DNA from: Ralstonia pickettii DTP0602
GTDB taxonomy: Bacteria > Pseudomonadota > Gammaproteobacteria > Burkholderiales > Burkholderiaceae
Length of the DNA stretch: 64,000 nt
NCBI GenBank assembly: GCA_000471925.1
Contig: CP006667.1
Coordinates: forward strand, 2,480,001 to 2,544,000
Direction: 5' to 3'
A program made the translations under genes and the position numbers. The notes beneath the pieces are model-generated. The model was not told the DNA's origin. It made no database searches and worked only from the letters and a program-made list of their open reading frames with translations. The stretch's first letter is position 1. The number at the start of each line of letters is the position of its first letter. Positions 54,694 through 63,597 of the stretch are shown piece after piece.

Positions 54694-55260
54694 CTAGGCT
54701 TCGGCCTCCTGCCACGCCGTGCGCGGCAGACGATACAGGCAATGCGGCCGCAACGGGTGGCTTGGTGGCAGTGCGGGATGCTCGAACACGAGTGCATCCT
54801 CGTGCATGCCGAGCCGCTCCATTACGGCACGCGAGCGGCGGTTGTCCAGCGCAGTGAAGGACACGATCTCATCCAGCCCCAGCCGGCCAAAGCCCCAGCC
54901 CAGCGCGCCGCACGCGGCCTCGGTGGCGTAACCGCTGCCCCACGCATGGCGTGCGAGGCGCCAGCCGATCTCCACGCACGGCGAAAACGGCAGTGCCGCC
55001 GCCGGCTCGTGCAGGCCGACAAACCCCAGGAAGCCACCGTCCATTTTGCGCTCAACCACCCAGAATCCCCAGCCCCGCGTCGCGATCAGGTCGCGGCAGC
55101 GGTCCGCCATCGCATCGCTTTCGGCGCGCGTCAGCGTGGCAGGGAAATAGCGCATCACCTCCGCGTCGGCATTGAGCGCGGCGAACGGCGCGTAGTCAGC
55201 ATCGCGCCACTGGCGCAGCCGCAGGCGTTCGGTCTCGAAGGCAATACCGTCGCCGTCCAT
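54694..55260 (-). CDS. GNAT-family N-acetyltransferase (RimJ/RimL-like)
   Basis: The start at the ATG at 55260 (MDGDGIAFETERLRLRQW) gives 188 residues with the fold of the RimJ/RimL group: ETERLRLR at the start, EIGWRLARHAWGSGYATEA as the acetyl-CoA loop near residues 95-115, and FTALDNRRSRAVMERLGM near 145. Such enzymes acetylate protein N-termini, amino acids or antibiotics. The substrate is unknown. It begins two bases after the radA stop, so the two are probably cotranscribed. The long upstream reading frame is an antisense shadow of radA. Confidence 0.85.
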   Translation of the reverse strand: MDGDGIAFETERLRLRQWRDADYAPFAALNADAEVMRYFPATLTRAESDAMADRCRDLIATRGWGFWVVERKMDGGFLGFVGLHEPAAALPFSPCVEIGWRLARHAWGSGYATEAACGALGWGFGRLGLDEIVSFTALDNRRSRAVMERLGMHEDALVFEHPALPPSHPLRPHCLYRLPRTAWQEAEA

Positions 55261-55262
55261 GC

Positions 55263-56624
55263 TCAATCCAGGTGCCGCACGCGGTCGATCGCCTGCTCGA
55301 TGCGCTCCACCGCGATCACTTCGAGCCCGTCGATCTTCTGCTTGGGCGCGTTGGCCTTGGGGATCACGGCCAGCGTGAAACCCAGCTTGGCGGCCTCCTT
55401 CAGCCGGTCCTGCCCCCTCGGGCTCGGCCGGATTTCGCCCGCCAGCCCGACTTCGCCGAACACCACCAGCCCGCGCGGCAGCGGCTTGTTGCGCATCGAC
55501 GAGTGGATCGACAGCAGCACCGCCAGGTCGGCGGCGGGCTCGGTGATCTTGACCCCGCCGACCGCGTTCAGGAACACGTCCTGGTCGAAGCAGGCGACAC
55601 CCGCATGCCGGTGCAGCACCGCCAGCAGCAGCGCCAGACGGTTCTGCTCCAGCCCCACGGCCAGCCGGCGCGGGTTGGGCACATGCGCCGTATCGACCAG
55701 CGCCTGGACTTCCACCAGCAGCGGCCGCGTGCCCTCCTGCGTCACCAGCACGCACGAGCCCGGCACGGTCTCTTCATGTTGCGACAGGAACAGCGCCGAC
55801 GGGTTGCTGATGCCGCGCAGCCCGCGCTCGGTCATCGCGAACACGCCCAGCTCGTTGACCGCGCCGAAGCGGTTCTTGAAAGCGCGGATCAGCCGGTGCG
55901 AGGAGTGGGTATCGCCCTCGAAGTACAGCACCGTGTCGACGATATGCTCCAGCACGCGCGGCCCGGCCAGGCTGCCTTCCTTGGTCACGTGGCCGACCAG
56001 GATGATGGTGATGCCGGTGCTCTTGGCGATGCGCGTCAGCTGCGCCGCGCATTCGCGCACCTGCGCGACCGAGCCCGGCGCGGAGGTCAGCGCCTCGGAA
56101 TACAGGGTCTGGATCGAGTCGATCACCGCGACTTCGGGCTTCTCTACCTCCAGCGTGGCCTGGATCTTCTCGAGCTGGATTTCCGCCAGCAGCCCAAGCG
56201 ACGGGCTTTCCACCCCCAGGCGCTGCGCGCGCAGCGCGATCTGCGCGCCGGATTCTTCGCCGCTGACATAGAGCACGCGGCGCTGCCCGGCCAGGTTGGC
56301 CAGTGCCTGCAGCAGCAGCGTGGACTTGCCGATGCCGGGGTCGCCGCCGATCAGCACCACCCCGCCCGACACCAGGCCGCCGCCCAGCACGCGGTCGAAT
56401 TCATCGATGCCGCTGGAAAAGCGCGGCACGTCGGCCGCCTCGATCTCGGACAGCTTGCGCACCGTGGCCGACGCGGCCAGCGGCTGGAAGCGCTTGGTCG
56501 AGGCGGTCTCGGCCACCGTCTCCACCAGCGTGTTCCACTGCTGGCAATGCGGGCACTGGCCGGCCCAGCGCGGCGTGGTGCCGCCGCATTCGGTACAGGT
56601 ATAGACAGTCTTGGTCTTGGCCAA
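55263..56624 (-). CDS. radA: DNA repair protein RadA
   Basis: This 453-residue protein has an N-terminal zinc finger (CTECGG, then CPHCQQW), a RecA-like core with Walker A GGDPGIGKS near residue 95, the RadA-specific KNRFGAVNE motif near 255, and a C-terminal Lon-like domain (LPRGLVVFGEVGLAGEIRP). RadA is a DnaB-type helicase that promotes branch migration in recombination. Start at TTG 56624 gives the conserved MAKTKTVYTCTECG with AAGGAC upstream; the farther ATG at 56663 adds a non-conserved stretch. The gene is followed by the GNAT gene. Confidence 0.95.
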   Translation of the reverse strand: MAKTKTVYTCTECGGTTPRWAGQCPHCQQWNTLVETVAETASTKRFQPLAASATVRKLSEIEAADVPRFSSGIDEFDRVLGGGLVSGGVVLIGGDPGIGKSTLLLQALANLAGQRRVLYVSGEESGAQIALRAQRLGVESPSLGLLAEIQLEKIQATLEVEKPEVAVIDSIQTLYSEALTSAPGSVAQVRECAAQLTRIAKSTGITIILVGHVTKEGSLAGPRVLEHIVDTVLYFEGDTHSSHRLIRAFKNRFGAVNELGVFAMTERGLRGISNPSALFLSQHEETVPGSCVLVTQEGTRPLLVEVQALVDTAHVPNPRRLAVGLEQNRLALLLAVLHRHAGVACFDQDVFLNAVGGVKITEPAADLAVLLSIHSSMRNKPLPRGLVVFGEVGLAGEIRPSPRGQDRLKEAAKLGFTLAVIPKANAPKQKIDGLEVIAVERIEQAIDRVRHLD

Positions 56625-56733
56625 CGGATGTCCTTGCAGGAAAAAAGCGGGCCGGGCCCACAAGTGGCCCGGCCGGCAGATGGTAAGGCGGCGGGCCTGC
56701 GCCCGCGCTCGCGGCTTGTGCGGGACTGCGCGC

Positions 56734-57855
56734 TCAGGCCACCACGGGCGCTGCGCTGTCCGACGCCGTGATGGTCGCCACCGTGGTCGGCACGCGCGGC
56801 GCCAGTGCGCACATCAGCTCATAGCCGACCGTGCCGCTGGCCTGCGCCACTTCGTCGATCGGCAGGCCCTGCCCCCACAGCGTGACCGCGCTGCCCACCT
56901 TGGCCTTCGGGCACGGCGTCAGGTCCACGCACAGCATGTCCATCGACACGCGCCCCACCAGTTCGGTGCGCACGCCGTCGACCAGCACCGGCGCGCGCTG
57001 CTCGCCCCAACCGGAGGCATGGCGCGGGTAGCCGTCGGCATAGCCGCAGGCGACCACGCCGATGCGCATCGGCCGCTCGGCAGTAAACAAGGAGCCATAG
57101 CCGACGCTGTCGCCCGGCTGCAGGTCCTGCACCGAGATCAGCTCGCTGTGCAGCGACATGGCCGGCTGCAGCCCGGTGCCGGCGATATCGGCGTCGCGCC
57201 CGGTCGGCGAAGCGCCGTACAGGATAATGCCGGGGCGCACCCAGGCCCGGTGCGCCTGCGGATGCCACAGCACCGCGGCCGAGTTCGACAGGCTGGCCTC
57301 GCCCGGCAGGTTGGCGGTGGCCGCGTCGAAGGCCTCGATCTGGTGGGCGACGCCTCGGGGACTATCCGCATCGGAAAAATGCGTCATATGGACGATACTG
57401 CCCACACAGGGCATCGAGCGGGCGCGTTCCCAGGCGGCACGGTACTGGGCCGGCTGGAAGCCCAGCCGGTTCATGCCGGTATTGAGCTTGAGCTGGATCG
57501 CCAGCGGCCCCCGGGGACGTGCGCTTTCCAGCATGCGCAGCTGCTCGTCGCAATGGATGGCGGTGGTCAGGCGGTATTGTTCGATCACGTCCACGTCCTG
57601 CGGCTGGAAGAATCCCTCCAGCAGCAGGATCGGGCCCTGCCAGCCGAGGTCGCGCAGCAGCACGGCTTCGTTCAGGTCGAGCAGGCCGAAGCCGTCGGCG
57701 CCGCGCAGCGCGGCAAACACACGGCGGATGCCGTGGCCGTAGGCATTGGCCTTGACCACCGCCCAGATGCGCGAAGCGGGCGCGCTGCGGCGCACAATGT
57801 CGAGGTTGTTGGCCAGGGCGGGTTGGTGGATGACAGCGTGGATGGGTCTTGGCAT
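56734..57855 (-). CDS. alr: Alanine racemase
   Basis: This 373-residue PLP enzyme has the cofactor Lys35 in [20 protein letters not shown] near residue 130, GIILYGASP near 208 and the catalytic Tyr region [11 protein letters not shown] near 255. It makes D-alanine for peptidoglycan. The start at the ATG at 57855 gives the family-length protein. The upstream in-frame extension has no conserved sequence. radA lies about 110 bases downstream on the same strand. Confidence 0.95.
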   Translation of the reverse strand: MPRPIHAVIHQPALANNLDIVRRSAPASRIWAVVKANAYGHGIRRVFAALRGADGFGLLDLNEAVLLRDLGWQGPILLLEGFFQPQDVDVIEQYRLTTAIHCDEQLRMLESARPRGPLAIQLKLNTGMNRLGFQPAQYRAAWERARSMPCVGSIVHMTHFSDADSPRGVAHQIEAFDAATANLPGEASLSNSAAVLWHPQAHRAWVRPGIILYGASPTGRDADIAGTGLQPAMSLHSELISVQDLQPGDSVGYGSLFTAERPMRIGVVACGYADGYPRHASGWGEQRAPVLVDGVRTELVGRVSMDMLCVDLTPCPKAKVGSAVTLWGQGLPIDEVAQASGTVGYELMCALAPRVPTTVATITASDSAAPVVA

Positions 57856-58434
57856 GGAGTCACATCTCGGAAATAGGACGAGCGGGCGGGCGATCCAGTG
57901 GGCAACGCCGATGCGGGCAGCGCGGGCTGGCGGCACGGCGGCGGCTGGAAGGACGGCTCTGTCTCAGTGTCGATGGCGCAAACATCACCTGTCGGTGTGT
58001 GCAGCACGTTGGGGCAACCGGCGCGGGTCATCTCGCGCTAATGTGTTCCGGTCGCCATCTTGCCCGACCAGTGCACCAGATCAGGGAAGACCCGGTCGGC
58101 TCGGGGTGATCGCAGCCGTTATTTGAACACATTCAGAAGCCGTTGCCGGGGGTCCTTGGGGAATCGGCGCGGCAATTTGCTGTCAAAAAGGCGCCTTGCC
58201 GGGGTTCGGGAATGTCATGGTTTCGTGATATAAAGCCGGACGCTCCGGCCATGTTCTAAAAGCGAAGCATTTATGTCAATGACTGCCAGGCAAGCCGCAC
58301 GTCGCCGCAGCAAAGTGCAACCGACACAATTCGACACGGCCGCGGTACAAGGTTCCCTGCAAACCATGGCCTCCCCGGCCGGCGCCAGCCTGGCCGAGCC
58401 GCACGGAGTGCGCGATGGAGAGAAAGTCGAGAGC
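57856..58434. other. Divergent region, alr / lplT
   Basis: The region holds a predicted lplT promoter at 58226-58234, a short hairpin GCCGGA-CGC-TCCGGC at 58235-58249, and the 10-bp palindrome AAGGCGCCTT at 58189-58198. An in-frame ATG at 58273 would extend LplT by 54 hydrophilic residues. No RNA gene is recognised. Confidence 0.4.
58226..58234 (+). promoter_or_regulatory. Predicted extended -10 promoter of lplT
   Basis: TGATATAAA fits a TGn-extended -10 hexamer. Transcription would start near 58241, which is 32 bases before the ATG at 58273 and 194 bases before the family start at 58435. Confidence 0.4.
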
Positions 58435-59754
58435 ATGAAGAAGGGTTTTTACACCATCATGGCCGCGCAGTTTTTTTCGTCGCTGGCCGACAACGCCTTA
58501 CTGATCGCCGCCATCGCCCTTCTCACCGAATTGCATTCCCCGCAGTGGATGACTCCGCTGCTCAAGCTGTTCTTCGTTCTCTCCTACGTCATCCTCGCCG
58601 CGTTCGTGGGCGCCTTTGCAGACTCCATGCCCAAGGGGCGGGTGATGCTCATCACCAACGCCATCAAGGTGGTCGGGTGCGCGATCATGATGTTTGGGCT
58701 GCACCCCCTGCTGGCGTATGGCGTGGTGGGATTCGGCGCGGCGGCATACTCGCCGGCCAAGTACGGCATCCTGACCGAGCTGCTGCCCCCCGAGAAGCTG
58801 GTGATGGCCAACGGCTGGATCGAGGGGCTGACGGTGGGCTCGATCATCCTGGGCACCGTGGTGGGCGGCGCGCTGATCTCGGTGCATATCTCCGACATCC
58901 TGCTGCGGCTGGACCTGCCCCTCATCAACACCGGCATCGACACGCCCGCCGAGGCCGCGATGGTGGTGATCATGCTGTTCTACGTGGTCGCCTCGGTCTT
59001 CAACCTGTTTATCCCCGACACCGGGGCGCGCTACCCTCAGCAGGAAAAGAACCCGATCAAGCTGATCGCCGAGTTCGGCGACTGCTTCCTGGCGCTGTGG
59101 CGCGACAAGCTCGGGCAGATCTCGCTGGCCGTGACCACGCTGTTCTGGGGCGTGGGCGCCACACTGCAGTTCATCGTACTGAAATGGGCGGAAAAGTCGC
59201 TCGGCCTGAACCTGTCGCAGGGCGCGCTGCTGCAGGCGGTGGTGGCCGTGGGCGTGGCCGTCGGCGCTATCCTCGCCGCCGCGCGCATCCCGCTGCGCAA
59301 GTCGCTCTCCGTGCTGCCCTTCGGCGTGGCGATGGGCGCGACCGTGATGATCATGGCCTTCTATACCAAGGACGCCATGCCCGAGGTCACGCTGCACATC
59401 CTGGGCATGCACATGCCGCTGTACATGTTCATCGCCTATGTGTTCCTGATGCTGGTGGGCGCGATGTCAGGCTACTTCGTGGTGCCGATGAACGCGCTGC
59501 TGCAGCATCGCGGGCACGTGCTGCTGTCGGCCGGCCACTCAATCGCAGTGCAGAACTTCAATGAGAACGTGTCGGTGCTGCTGATGCTGTGCCTGTACGC
59601 GCTGCTGATCAAGCTGAACGTGCCGATCGGCGTGGTGATCATCGCACTGGGGCTGTTTATCTGCGTGACCATGTTGCTGGTGCTCAAGCTGCACAAATAC
59701 AACATGCGTACGTTCAACTCGCTGGCGATGATCGGCGAGGACAAGCACCACTAA
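58435..59754 (+). CDS. lplT: Lysophospholipid transporter LplT
   Basis: From the ATG at 58435 (MKKGFYTIMAAQFFSSLADNALL, the family start) the protein has 439 residues and about 12 membrane helices. AYSPAKYGILTELLPPEKLV near residue 105 is diagnostic for LplT. LplT flips lysophospholipids from the outer to the inner leaflet of the inner membrane for re-acylation. In enterics it is paired with the acyltransferase Aas, which is not seen here. The frame extends to an ATG at 58273 and the predicted promoter would include it, so a longer protein with a polar N-terminus is possible. Confidence 0.9.
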   Translation: MKKGFYTIMAAQFFSSLADNALLIAAIALLTELHSPQWMTPLLKLFFVLSYVILAAFVGAFADSMPKGRVMLITNAIKVVGCAIMMFGLHPLLAYGVVGFGAAAYSPAKYGILTELLPPEKLVMANGWIEGLTVGSIILGTVVGGALISVHISDILLRLDLPLINTGIDTPAEAAMVVIMLFYVVASVFNLFIPDTGARYPQQEKNPIKLIAEFGDCFLALWRDKLGQISLAVTTLFWGVGATLQFIVLKWAEKSLGLNLSQGALLQAVVAVGVAVGAILAAARIPLRKSLSVLPFGVAMGATVMIMAFYTKDAMPEVTLHILGMHMPLYMFIAYVFLMLVGAMSGYFVVPMNALLQHRGHVLLSAGHSIAVQNFNENVSVLLMLCLYALLIKLNVPIGVVIIALGLFICVTMLLVLKLHKYNMRTFNSLAMIGEDKHH

Positions 59755-59804
59755 GCCTTCACCCTCGCTCGCCCCGCCTGCCGGCCGCGCAGCCGGCGCG
59801 GGGA

Positions 59805-60938
59805 TCAGGCCGCGTCGTCCGGCGCGGCCCGCGGCCCCGGCCGCGGCTCCTCAGCCGCCCGCGCCAGCGCCCTTTCCTCCCACCCCGGCGGCACCACGAA
59901 ACCCCGCGAGCATTCGCGCCACCACCCCGGCGCCTGCGGTCCCGCCGGCTCCAGTTCGCATAGCATCACCGGCGCTTCGCGGCGCCAGCCGTGGTCATGG
60001 CGCGGATCGGCAAAGCGCTGCGCCAGAAAGGCGTGCAGCCCCTCGACCTCTTCCGTACCGGCATCCGGCACGAACGCCCCCGACAGCCAGCCCGAACGCG
60101 GCAACCGGCACCAGCGCGAGCCCGGCCGCGAAGCGGCACGCGCCATCCACCCGTCCAGCGACGACCACCAGCCGTGCAGGTGGTCGGGCGCGATGCCCAG
60201 CACGTCCAGCCCTGCCGGCACCTGCCCGTCGCGATAGAACAGCCAGCCCAGCAGGTAGACCTCGCTACGGTCGATCGCATGGCCCAGCAGCGCCTGCGCC
60301 TCGGGCGTGCGCCCGAGCGGCAGCTGGCGGTGCACCACGTGGCCGAGCTTGTCGCCGAGCCGGTCGACCAGGTTCGGGCCGACAAAGTCCTGCAACCGCG
60401 GCCGCGGCTCCGTGCCGGCCATCAGGTAGAACTTGGCCGCCATCTCCCAGTGGACCACCTCGCCGGAAGCCAGGTCGCGCCAGACGAAATCCAGCTCGCC
60501 CAGCGTGCGGATGCCCTGCCTTCCCGCGTGCCGCACCGGCACGTTGGCGGCCAGCAGCGACAGCCCTTGCATATGCCGCAGCGCGAAATGCAGCAGTCTT
60601 TCGGCATGGCGGCCCAGACGCAGGCTGCGGCTCGCCGGGTCATGGCTGGAATCGTCGGCGGAGAGCGGATGGCCGTCGGCCAGCTCGTCGATGGTGGCGG
60701 GCAACGCGGCGGGGTCGGCCGTCTCCAGCCAGCGCTGCCAGGCAGCCAGCGTGCCGGCGGGCCAGCGCGCCGGGGCCGCGCCCGGTACCGCCGCCAGCAG
60801 CGGCGGCGACAGCGTGGTCCAGGCCAGGTCGCGCGTACGCGCCGACGCGGCGCGGCGCCACAGCGGCGGACCCGACGGCAAATTGCCGTCGCCGCCGCGG
60901 TTCAGCGCGAGGTCAGGCCCCAGCTCCCGCACGGTCAT
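59805..60938 (-). CDS. DUF1853-family protein
   Basis: This 377-residue protein carries the DUF1853 core GELDFVWRD followed by VVHWEMAAKFYL (about residues 145-170), then YLLGWLFYRDG near 228. The Asp...Glu-x3-Lys arrangement in a beta-strand-like setting recalls PD-(D/E)XK nuclease folds, but the family has no known function. The start at 60938 overlaps the end of the uracil-DNA glycosylase gene by 26 bases, which suggests coupled expression with a DNA repair enzyme. The Pro/Arg-rich tail (last 25 residues) is probably disordered. It is convergent with lplT. Confidence 0.78.
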   Translation of the reverse strand: MTVRELGPDLALNRGGDGNLPSGPPLWRRAASARTRDLAWTTLSPPLLAAVPGAAPARWPAGTLAAWQRWLETADPAALPATIDELADGHPLSADDSSHDPASRSLRLGRHAERLLHFALRHMQGLSLLAANVPVRHAGRQGIRTLGELDFVWRDLASGEVVHWEMAAKFYLMAGTEPRPRLQDFVGPNLVDRLGDKLGHVVHRQLPLGRTPEAQALLGHAIDRSEVYLLGWLFYRDGQVPAGLDVLGIAPDHLHGWWSSLDGWMARAASRPGSRWCRLPRSGWLSGAFVPDAGTEEVEGLHAFLAQRFADPRHDHGWRREAPVMLCELEPAGPQAPGWWRECSRGFVVPPGWEERALARAAEEPRPGPRAAPDDAA

Positions 60939-61740
60939 GCACCTCGCGCGCCAGGCACAGGTCTTCCCAGGCGCGCGCCTTGTCGGTCAGGGTCCGCAGC
61001 AGGTAGGCCGGGTGGTAGGTCACCACCACCGGGATGCCTTCGTAGGTATGCACGGTGCCGCGCAGCTTGCCGATCGGCGTGGTCGAGCGCAGCAGCGACT
61101 GCGCCGCAAAGCGGCCCAGCACCACGATCACCTTGGGCTTCACCAGTGCGATCTGGCGGCGCAGGAAGGGCTCGCACTGCGCCACCTCGTCCGGCTCCGG
61201 GTTGCGGTTGCCCGGCGGGCGGCACTTGAGCACGTTGGCGATAAAGACATTGCGCCCGCGCGCCAATCCGAGCGCGCCGAGCATATTGTCGAGCAGCTTG
61301 CCGGCCTGGCCGACAAAGGGCTCGCCCTGCTGGTCCTCGCTCTCGCCGGGGGCTTCGCCGATCAGCATCCATTCGGCCTGGCGGTCGCCGACGCCGAACA
61401 CGGTGTTGGTGCGCGTCTGGCACAGGCCGCAGGCGGTGCAGCCGGCGACCGCCGCTTCCAGCGCGGGCCAGTCCATGGTGGCGATGGTGAGGGGCGCCTC
61501 GGCTGGCGGCGTCGGCGCGGCGGCCTGGGCCGGCGCGGCGACAGGCGCTTCGGCTACGGGCGGGGCTTCGGCAATCGAAACGGCCGGAGCGGCCGGAGCG
61601 GCGCTGAGCGGCGCATCAACCGTGGCGACCTCGCCTGCCTCGGGCAGCGCCAGGGCCTGCGGCTCGCCGCCGGCGCGCTGGCGCAGCACCCACTCCGCGG
61701 GGATGCCCAGCACCTCCAGGAATTGCGCGCGGCGGCTCAT
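60913..61740 (-). CDS. Family 4 uracil-DNA glycosylase
   Basis: This 275-residue protein has an Ala/Pro-rich linker (residues 40-85) and a C-terminal UDG domain. The iron-sulfur ligands are the pair in CTACGLC near residue 100 and later Cys residues in VLKCRPPGNRNP and AQCEPFL. The glycosylase motifs are GEAPGESEDQQGEPFVG near 130-146 and the C-terminal HPAYLLR. It removes uracil from DNA. The ATG is four bases inside the rimI end (overlap 61737-61740), so tsaB-rimI-udg-DUF1853 form one operon. Confidence 0.93.
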   Translation of the reverse strand: MSRRAQFLEVLGIPAEWVLRQRAGGEPQALALPEAGEVATVDAPLSAAPAAPAVSIAEAPPVAEAPVAAPAQAAAPTPPAEAPLTIATMDWPALEAAVAGCTACGLCQTRTNTVFGVGDRQAEWMLIGEAPGESEDQQGEPFVGQAGKLLDNMLGALGLARGRNVFIANVLKCRPPGNRNPEPDEVAQCEPFLRRQIALVKPKVIVVLGRFAAQSLLRSTTPIGKLRGTVHTYEGIPVVVTYHPAYLLRTLTDKARAWEDLCLAREVHDRAGAGA

Positions 61741-62297
61741 GCGTGGCCCTCCGTGCCGTCATTGGCGGCGGCATCCTCCGGCCAGCTGCGGCGCAACACC
61801 AGCGCGTCTTCACGGGTGCGGCCCTCGGCCGGGTAATACCCCCTGCGGCGCCCGATCTCGACAAACCCGGCGGCCTGGTACAACGCGATCGCGCCGGTAT
61901 TGGACGGGCGCACTTCCAGCAGCATGGTGCGGATGCGGTGCGCGTGCGAGGTAGCCAGCACGATCGCCAGCATCAGCCGCCCCAGCCCCTGGCGCTGGCG
62001 CCGCGGCTCGACGGTGATGTTGAGCAGGTGCATCTCGTCGACCACCGGCATCAGCACGGCGTAGGCCACCAGCGCGCCGGCCGGGTCGCGCAGCGTCAGG
62101 CCGAGATGCCCGGCCTTGACCGAGTTCTCGAAATTGCCGCGCGTCCACGGATGGCTGTAGGCGCGTGCCTCGATGCCGGCCACGGCCTCCAGGTCCAGCG
62201 CGCTCATGCGGCCCAGCGCCCAGCCGTCCGGCAGCGGCGGCATGGCCGGTACTGCCGGCCACTCGTTGCGCTCTTCCAGCGGATAGGCGGCGCTCAC
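61737..62297 (-). CDS. rimI: Ribosomal protein S18 alanine N-acetyltransferase
   Basis: This 186-residue GNAT protein has the RimI core: IEARAYSHPWTRGNF near residue 45, LLNITVEPRRQRQGLGRLML (acetyl-CoA loop) near 95-110, and NTGAIALYQAAGFVEIGRRRGYY near 130. It acetylates the N-terminus of ribosomal protein S18. The start is GTG at 62297, overlapping the tsaB stop by four bases. The N-terminal 30 residues are extra compared with the usual family. The tsaB-rimI pair is a widely conserved arrangement. Confidence 0.93.
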   Translation of the reverse strand: MSAAYPLEERNEWPAVPAMPPLPDGWALGRMSALDLEAVAGIEARAYSHPWTRGNFENSVKAGHLGLTLRDPAGALVAYAVLMPVVDEMHLLNITVEPRRQRQGLGRLMLAIVLATSHAHRIRTMLLEVRPSNTGAIALYQAAGFVEIGRRRGYYPAEGRTREDALVLRRSWPEDAAANDGTEGHA

Positions 62298-63046
62298 GAT
62301 GCGCTCCCGGCCTGGGCCGCGGCGCGTGCGGCGGCCACGGCTTCGCGTTCGGCGATGGTCTGGGCGACCTTGTCGCGCAGGTAGATCGGCATGGCCTGGT
62401 CGGCGTCGATGGCTTCACCGCGGGCCAGTGCGCGCAAGGCGATGGAGACCATCGGCTGCGCATGCGGCATCGCCTCTGGCAGCACGCGCGACGCTCGCTC
62501 CAGGCCCGCCAGCCGCTCGCCGAATACCGTCGAGGCATTGCCCGCGATCCAGAAATCGCCCTCGGGCAACGTCACCGTTTCCGGTGCGCCGACCCGCATC
62601 GGCGTGATTTCCGCCAATTCCCGCGCGGCGGCATCCCAGCGGAAGGCGCCGGAATAGGCCTCGTCCATGCGCGCATCCAGCGCCACCAGCACCGCGGTAT
62701 TGTCCGGCAGCGAAGCCTCGCGCGCGCGTTCGGCGCAGGCCATCAGGGTATTGACGGGAACCACCGGCAGGCCGGCCCCGAAGGCCAGCCCCTGCGCCAC
62801 GCCGCAGGCCGTGCGCAGGCCGGTGAACGAGCCCGGGCCGGCGCCGAAGGCGATCGCGGCGCAATCGGCGAGGGCGATGCCGGCCTCGGCCAGCACCTCG
62901 CCAGCGGCCGGCAGCACGCGTGCGGACGAGCGTGCGCCGGTGTGCTCATGGCGCACCAGGCACTCGATTCCGGCACCCGCGACGGCACGTCCGAGCGCGA
63001 CCGAGCACCACTCCGTAGAAGTTTCAACAGCAAGAATCCAGGACAT
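62294..63046 (-). CDS. tsaB: tRNA threonylcarbamoyladenosine biosynthesis protein TsaB
   Basis: This 250-residue protein of the ASKHA fold starts at the ATG at 63046 with MSWILAVETSTEWCSVAL. It has the conserved GAGPGSFTGLRTACGVAQGLA near residues 70-90 and DARMDEAYSGAF near 125. TsaB forms a complex with TsaD and TsaE to make the t6A modification of tRNAs reading ANN codons. The longer frame upstream reads through the tandem repeat and was rejected. rimI overlaps its stop. Confidence 0.95.
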   Translation of the reverse strand: MSWILAVETSTEWCSVALGRAVAGAGIECLVRHEHTGARSSARVLPAAGEVLAEAGIALADCAAIAFGAGPGSFTGLRTACGVAQGLAFGAGLPVVPVNTLMACAERAREASLPDNTAVLVALDARMDEAYSGAFRWDAAARELAEITPMRVGAPETVTLPEGDFWIAGNASTVFGERLAGLERASRVLPEAMPHAQPMVSIALRALARGEAIDADQAMPIYLRDKVAQTIAEREAVAAARAAAQAGSAS

Positions 63047-63090
63047 GGCGCGATTGTATCCGCTGGCGCCCGGAACCGAGGGCTTCTTCG

Positions 63091-63227
63091 GTTTTATACG
63101 CACGGTAGGGCACGCTGGCGCGGCTATCATCGGGCTGCACTTTTGCAATCCAGCCAGATGTTTTATACGCACGGTAGGGCACGCTGGCGCGGCTATCATC
63201 GGGCTGCACTTTTGCAATCCAGCCAGA
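63091..63227. repeat. Perfect 69-bp tandem duplication upstream of the ACBP gene
   Basis: The 68 bases at 63091-63158 recur exactly at 63160-63227 (period 69, one linking base). Each copy begins GTTTTATACGCACGG and ends TCCAGCCAGA. Each contains a plus-strand -10-like TATCAT (63125-63130 and 63194-63199) and, on the other strand, TATAAA. The duplication lies in the divergent control region of tsaB and the acyl-CoA-binding protein gene, so it probably doubles promoter or operator elements. The period of 69 keeps reading frames open, which explains the repeated peptides in non-coding frames. Confidence 0.9.
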
Positions 63228-63243
63228 ACAAACGGAGGAAACC

Positions 63244-63513
63244 ATGAGCGACCTGCAGGCACGCTTCGACCAGGCCCAGATCGACGTCAAGCAACTGAGC
63301 GAGCGCCCCAGCAACATGACCCTGCTGCGCCTGTACGCGCTGTTCAAGCAAGGTAGCGAAGGCGACGCCCACGGCGACAAGCCGGGCATGACCGACTTTG
63401 TCGGCCGCTACAAGTTCGAAGCCTGGGAAGCGCTGCGCGGCACCGCGCGCGAACCGGCGATGGAACAGTACATCGCGCTGGTGGAAGAGCTGCGCAGCGG
63501 CGCCGCCAGCTGA
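63244..63513 (+). CDS. Acyl-CoA-binding protein
   Basis: This 89-residue protein matches the ACBP fold: FDQAQIDVKQLSERPSNMTLLRLYALFKQGSEGDAHG with the conserved Tyr and Lys, then KPGMTDFVGRYKFEAWEAL with the acyl-CoA-binding YKxxAW residues. ACBP buffers and delivers long-chain acyl-CoAs in the cytoplasm. Bacterial ACBPs are scattered and common in Burkholderiales. GGAGG lies seven bases before the ATG. The upstream control region is duplicated in tandem. Confidence 0.93.
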   Translation: MSDLQARFDQAQIDVKQLSERPSNMTLLRLYALFKQGSEGDAHGDKPGMTDFVGRYKFEAWEALRGTAREPAMEQYIALVEELRSGAAS

Positions 63514-63597
63514 TCCGCACCCTGCCGCGGGGCGCCGGCATGGCGCTCCCGGCCACGCGATGGCACGGCGTCGCTACCGTCCACTCCCCCGGCGGCT

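Noticed and set aside
55261..55755. Extension of the GNAT gene upstream to 55755
   Set aside because: This part is a shifted-frame shadow on the radA strand without GNAT motifs; the family start is the ATG at 55260.
63091..63227. CRISPR array or prophage attachment repeat
   Set aside because: There are only two copies, with no spacers, no cas, integrase or phage genes nearby, and the repeat contains promoter-like elements.
62667..63356. A 229-codon plus-strand frame containing two identical 23-residue repeats
   Set aside because: The repeated peptide comes from translating the non-coding 69-bp tandem duplication; tsaB and the acyl-CoA-binding protein explain the flanks.
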